Positions 5,363 to 7,053 of a stretch of 7,053 bases of DNA are shown here, in pieces. Every line of letters begins with the position of its first letter. Positions within the stretch are counted from its first letter, which is position 1. The translations under genes and the position numbers were made by a program. Location of the stretch: NCBI GenBank assembly GCA_024695225.1, contig JAILIO010000208.1:1-7053 (forward strand), written 5' to 3'. Under the pieces are notes generated by a model, which saw nothing but the letters and a program-made list of their open reading frames with translations, was not told where the DNA came from and did no database searches. The stretch is from Lachnospiraceae bacterium. GTDB taxonomy: Bacteria > Bacillota > Clostridia > Lachnospirales > Lachnospiraceae.

Positions 5363-6318
5363 GTGACAGACTGATATTTGAAACATATTCAAATATAGAC
5401 GGATATAAGAGCGGGGCAAATCTCTGGCAGGGGGATTCGGACAGGGTGAACCTGTATCTGAAAAACGCCTGCGTATCCCTTATTTCCCTTGCGGAAAAGA
5501 ACCCTGAATGTGATACAGCCCTTTGCACCAATATAGACGTGCCTGACAGGTTTTTGAAGCTTTTGAAGGAAAAGGATATAAGGGTTATAAAGATACCCTA
5601 TGACGATTATCTCTTCCCCGAAGGCATGAGATGGTCCCTTACATTCTATAAATTCAGGGTTATGGAATATCTGGCTGAGAACACGGAGTATGACAGATAT
5701 CTGATGCTGGACACGGACACCTACTGCGGATTCAATTTCGGCAGCATGTGGGACAATGCGGAACTCGGAATGCTCATGTGCCTGAATACGGCGCCTATTG
5801 ACAGCGACAACAGCAAAAAAGCCCTGGAGGAATCAAAGAAGCTTTATCCTGACCTTGAACAGGGCACCCGCTTCTACTGGGCCGGGGGCGAGCTTGCGGC
5901 CAAAAGGGAGGATTTTGTATTTCTCTCCCGGGAATGCCGGAAGATATACGAGGACATGAGGAAGATGAATGTGGAAACATCCCTGGGGGATGAATTTGTC
6001 TGGTATGTCTTCGACAAGAAATACCCCGGGCGGATAATCCCGGGAAATGCCTACTGGGACCATTACTGGACCTACGACAGTTATTATCATATCACCACTT
6101 TCTATTACTACGACAGAAAACCCCTGTGGCATATGCCCGTGGAGAAATCCAGAGGGATGCTGAAACTCTTTGACTACTATGAAAAACACAGAAGATTTCC
6201 GAATCAGAGAAGGCTCTGGCACATGCTCCACCTGATCCAGCCCGACGGCAGATGGTATGTGACTGCTGTGGCAAAGGAAGATCTGAAAGAATTTATAAAG
6301 AAAATGATCCGCAAATGA
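5359..6318 (+). CDS. Putative GT-A-type glycosyltransferase with DTDTY motif, family uncertain
   Basis: A 319-residue soluble protein. YLMLDTDTYCGFNF (114-127) contains a D-x-D metal motif at the end of a hydrophobic strand, as in GT-A glycosyltransferases. Later FYWAGGELAAKREDF (172-186), SLGDEFVWYV (208-217) and KPLWHMP (254-260) correspond in position to the acceptor loop, the acidic catalytic helix and the C-terminal His motif seen in GT8-like and related enzymes. The region before the DxD (LKLLKEKDIRVIKIPYDDY, 66-84) looks like the donor-binding half. An aromatic-rich run at 231-251 (many Tyr, Trp, His) stands out and may line the acceptor site. Its ATG overlaps the preceding stop, with AAGG (5347-5350) 8 bases upstream. 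The context supports a role in the same glycan. I do not recognise an exact family or a sugar specificity. Confidence 0.72.
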   Translation: MSDRLIFETYSNIDGYKSGANLWQGDSDRVNLYLKNACVSLISLAEKNPECDTALCTNIDVPDRFLKLLKEKDIRVIKIPYDDYLFPEGMRWSLTFYKFRVMEYLAENTEYDRYLMLDTDTYCGFNFGSMWDNAELGMLMCLNTAPIDSDNSKKALEESKKLYPDLEQGTRFYWAGGELAAKREDFVFLSRECRKIYEDMRKMNVETSLGDEFVWYVFDKKYPGRIIPGNAYWDHYWTYDSYYHITTFYYYDRKPLWHMPVEKSRGMLKLFDYYEKHRRFPNQRRLWHMLHLIQPDGRWYVTAVAKEDLKEFIKKMIRK

Positions 6319-6329
6319 CAGCGGGATGT

Positions 6330-6337
6330 GAGGAAAG
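6330..6337 (+). promoter_or_regulatory. Ribosome binding site fixing the start of the membrane protein gene
   Basis: GAGGAAAG stands 5 bases before ATG 6343-6345 (AGGA is 8 bases away). An ATG at 6338 between them is in another frame and reaches a stop within seven codons. The frame of the membrane protein is the same as that of the preceding gene, separated by TGA 6316-6318. Confidence 0.65.
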
Positions 6338-6342
6338 ATGAA

Positions 6343-7053
6343 ATGTTTTCCAGGATAAAAAAGAATCCGGGCTATGCCCTTGTGATATTTGGCATATTTG
6401 TTGGGATGATGCTTTTCTATACGACGGCCCACCCCCTGTATCCCTGGACCCGTGACGACTGGTGGCAGATAAACTTCATGAGGCTGCCAGTGCCCACATA
6501 TCTGGAATACAATCCCACAAAGATACTGCCGGAGACTCTTCTCCCCCTCACAGCCTATCTCTCCGTGTGGATAGTGTACCCTCTGACCCATGATTATCTG
6601 GGGGCTCTCTCCATTGGATTCGCATTTACCCTGAGCCTTCTGGTGGTGCTCTATGTGCTGGCCTTCGGAAGACTCATAAAAAAGACCCTTTCCGTAAATA
6701 ACGGCCTTCTGATGTTCATGTCCGTGTCATTTGTGCTGTTTCATTTTATGGTGTTCGGAAGGAGCGGGGACGGGGTGTCCACCCTTTGCCTGTGGGGGTC
6801 TGATTATCTGAACAACATCTACAATTACATCGTCCCTGCCCTGGCAAACCTGGCCCTGTCCTTGTATATAATGACCGACAGGGATAGAAAGATGATGGGG
6901 TCCATGGGAATCACCGGCAGGTCTTTATTTATCCTGGCAATCTACCTGTGCATAAATTCAAATATCTTCCAGAGCGTGATACTTATGTCCGCCCTTTTTG
7001 CCCAGTCCGTTGCCTATATCATGTTTGATCTGAGAAAGAGTGGGGATAACTCC
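6343..7053 (+). CDS. Polytopic membrane protein, probable GT-C-type glycosyltransferase (partial, 3' end outside window)
   Basis: An open frame of 237 codons from ATG 6343 to the right edge without a stop, read directly from the sequence. The protein starts MFSRIKKNPGYALVIFGIF, a basic tail and first membrane helix (about 11-28). A loop follows, HPLYPWTRDDWWQINFMRLP (30-49), with Asp38-Asp39. Further hydrophobic segments lie near 66-84, 87-110, 118-135, about 163-182, and two more before the edge, so at least six helices are visible. An acidic pair in the first outer loop after TM1 is the hallmark of GT-C glycosyltransferases that use polyprenyl-phosphate sugars; the PLYPW-x-x-DDW pattern recalls DUF6056-type membrane proteins in Bacillota glycan clusters, an assignment from memory. 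A lipid-linked oligosaccharide polymerase is the alternative. Downstream of the polyprenyl-phosphate sugar transferase, it is the natural user of that product (inference). Confidence 0.72.
   Translation, partial: MFSRIKKNPGYALVIFGIFVGMMLFYTTAHPLYPWTRDDWWQINFMRLPVPTYLEYNPTKILPETLLPLTAYLSVWIVYPLTHDYLGALSIGFAFTLSLLVVLYVLAFGRLIKKTLSVNNGLLMFMSVSFVLFHFMVFGRSGDGVSTLCLWGSDYLNNIYNYIVPALANLALSLYIMTDRDRKMMGSMGITGRSLFILAIYLCINSNIFQSVILMSALFAQSVAYIMFDLRKSGDNS

Noticed and set aside
5833..6591. 252-codon - strand frame
   Set aside because: It runs antisense across the end of the DTDTY glycosyltransferase gene, the intergenic gap and the membrane protein start; its His/Pro-rich product matches nothing I recognise.

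Overview
The window looks like a piece of a surface-glycan (capsule, exopolysaccharide or cell-wall polysaccharide) locus from a bacterium, most likely a Bacillota/Clostridia-type organism. I infer this from strong Shine-Dalgarno sites (GGGAGG, GGAGG), sigma-70-like promoters, roughly even base composition, and heavy use of ATA (Ile) and AGG (Arg) codons. The taxonomic call is an inference and is not precise. There is no sign of rRNA, tRNA, CRISPR, insertion sequences or phage genes.

Layout from left to right. (1) Positions 1-223, + strand: the last 73 codons of a glycosyltransferase that resembles fucosyltransferase-type enzymes. (2) Positions 224-291: a short convergent junction with small inverted repeats. 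(3) Positions 292-3485, - strand: a three-gene operon read right to left, consisting of an ATP-grasp ligase, then an NAD(P)-dependent beta-hydroxyacid-dehydrogenase-like reductase (DUF1932 type, TTG start), then a DmpG-like pyruvate aldolase. The last two genes overlap by 4 bases. (4) Positions 3486-3620: a divergent control region in which the two opposing promoters overlap. (5) Positions 3621-7053, + strand: four tightly packed genes, namely a DPM1-like polyprenyl-phosphate sugar transferase, a GnT-I/GT13-like glycosyltransferase with an EDD motif, a second GT-A-type glycosyltransferase with DTDTY, and the first 237 codons of a polytopic membrane protein with a lumen-side DDW motif, probably a GT-C glycosyltransferase. 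The last gene runs off the window.

How the genes may work together (inference). The + strand genes form a glycan assembly line: one sugar loaded onto a polyprenyl phosphate for use outside the membrane by the multi-pass protein, and cytoplasmic transferases extending the repeat unit. The - strand operon has the right chemistry to make a small hydroxy-acid decoration: the aldolase would join a pyruvate-type donor to an aldehyde, the reductase would reduce the resulting 2-oxo acid, and the ATP-grasp enzyme would activate the carboxylate and ligate it to an amine, for example on an amino sugar. This module is the best candidate for an undescribed system. The aldolase adds to the interest: the two catalytic residues known in DmpG/BphI (His and Tyr) appear to have exchanged places.
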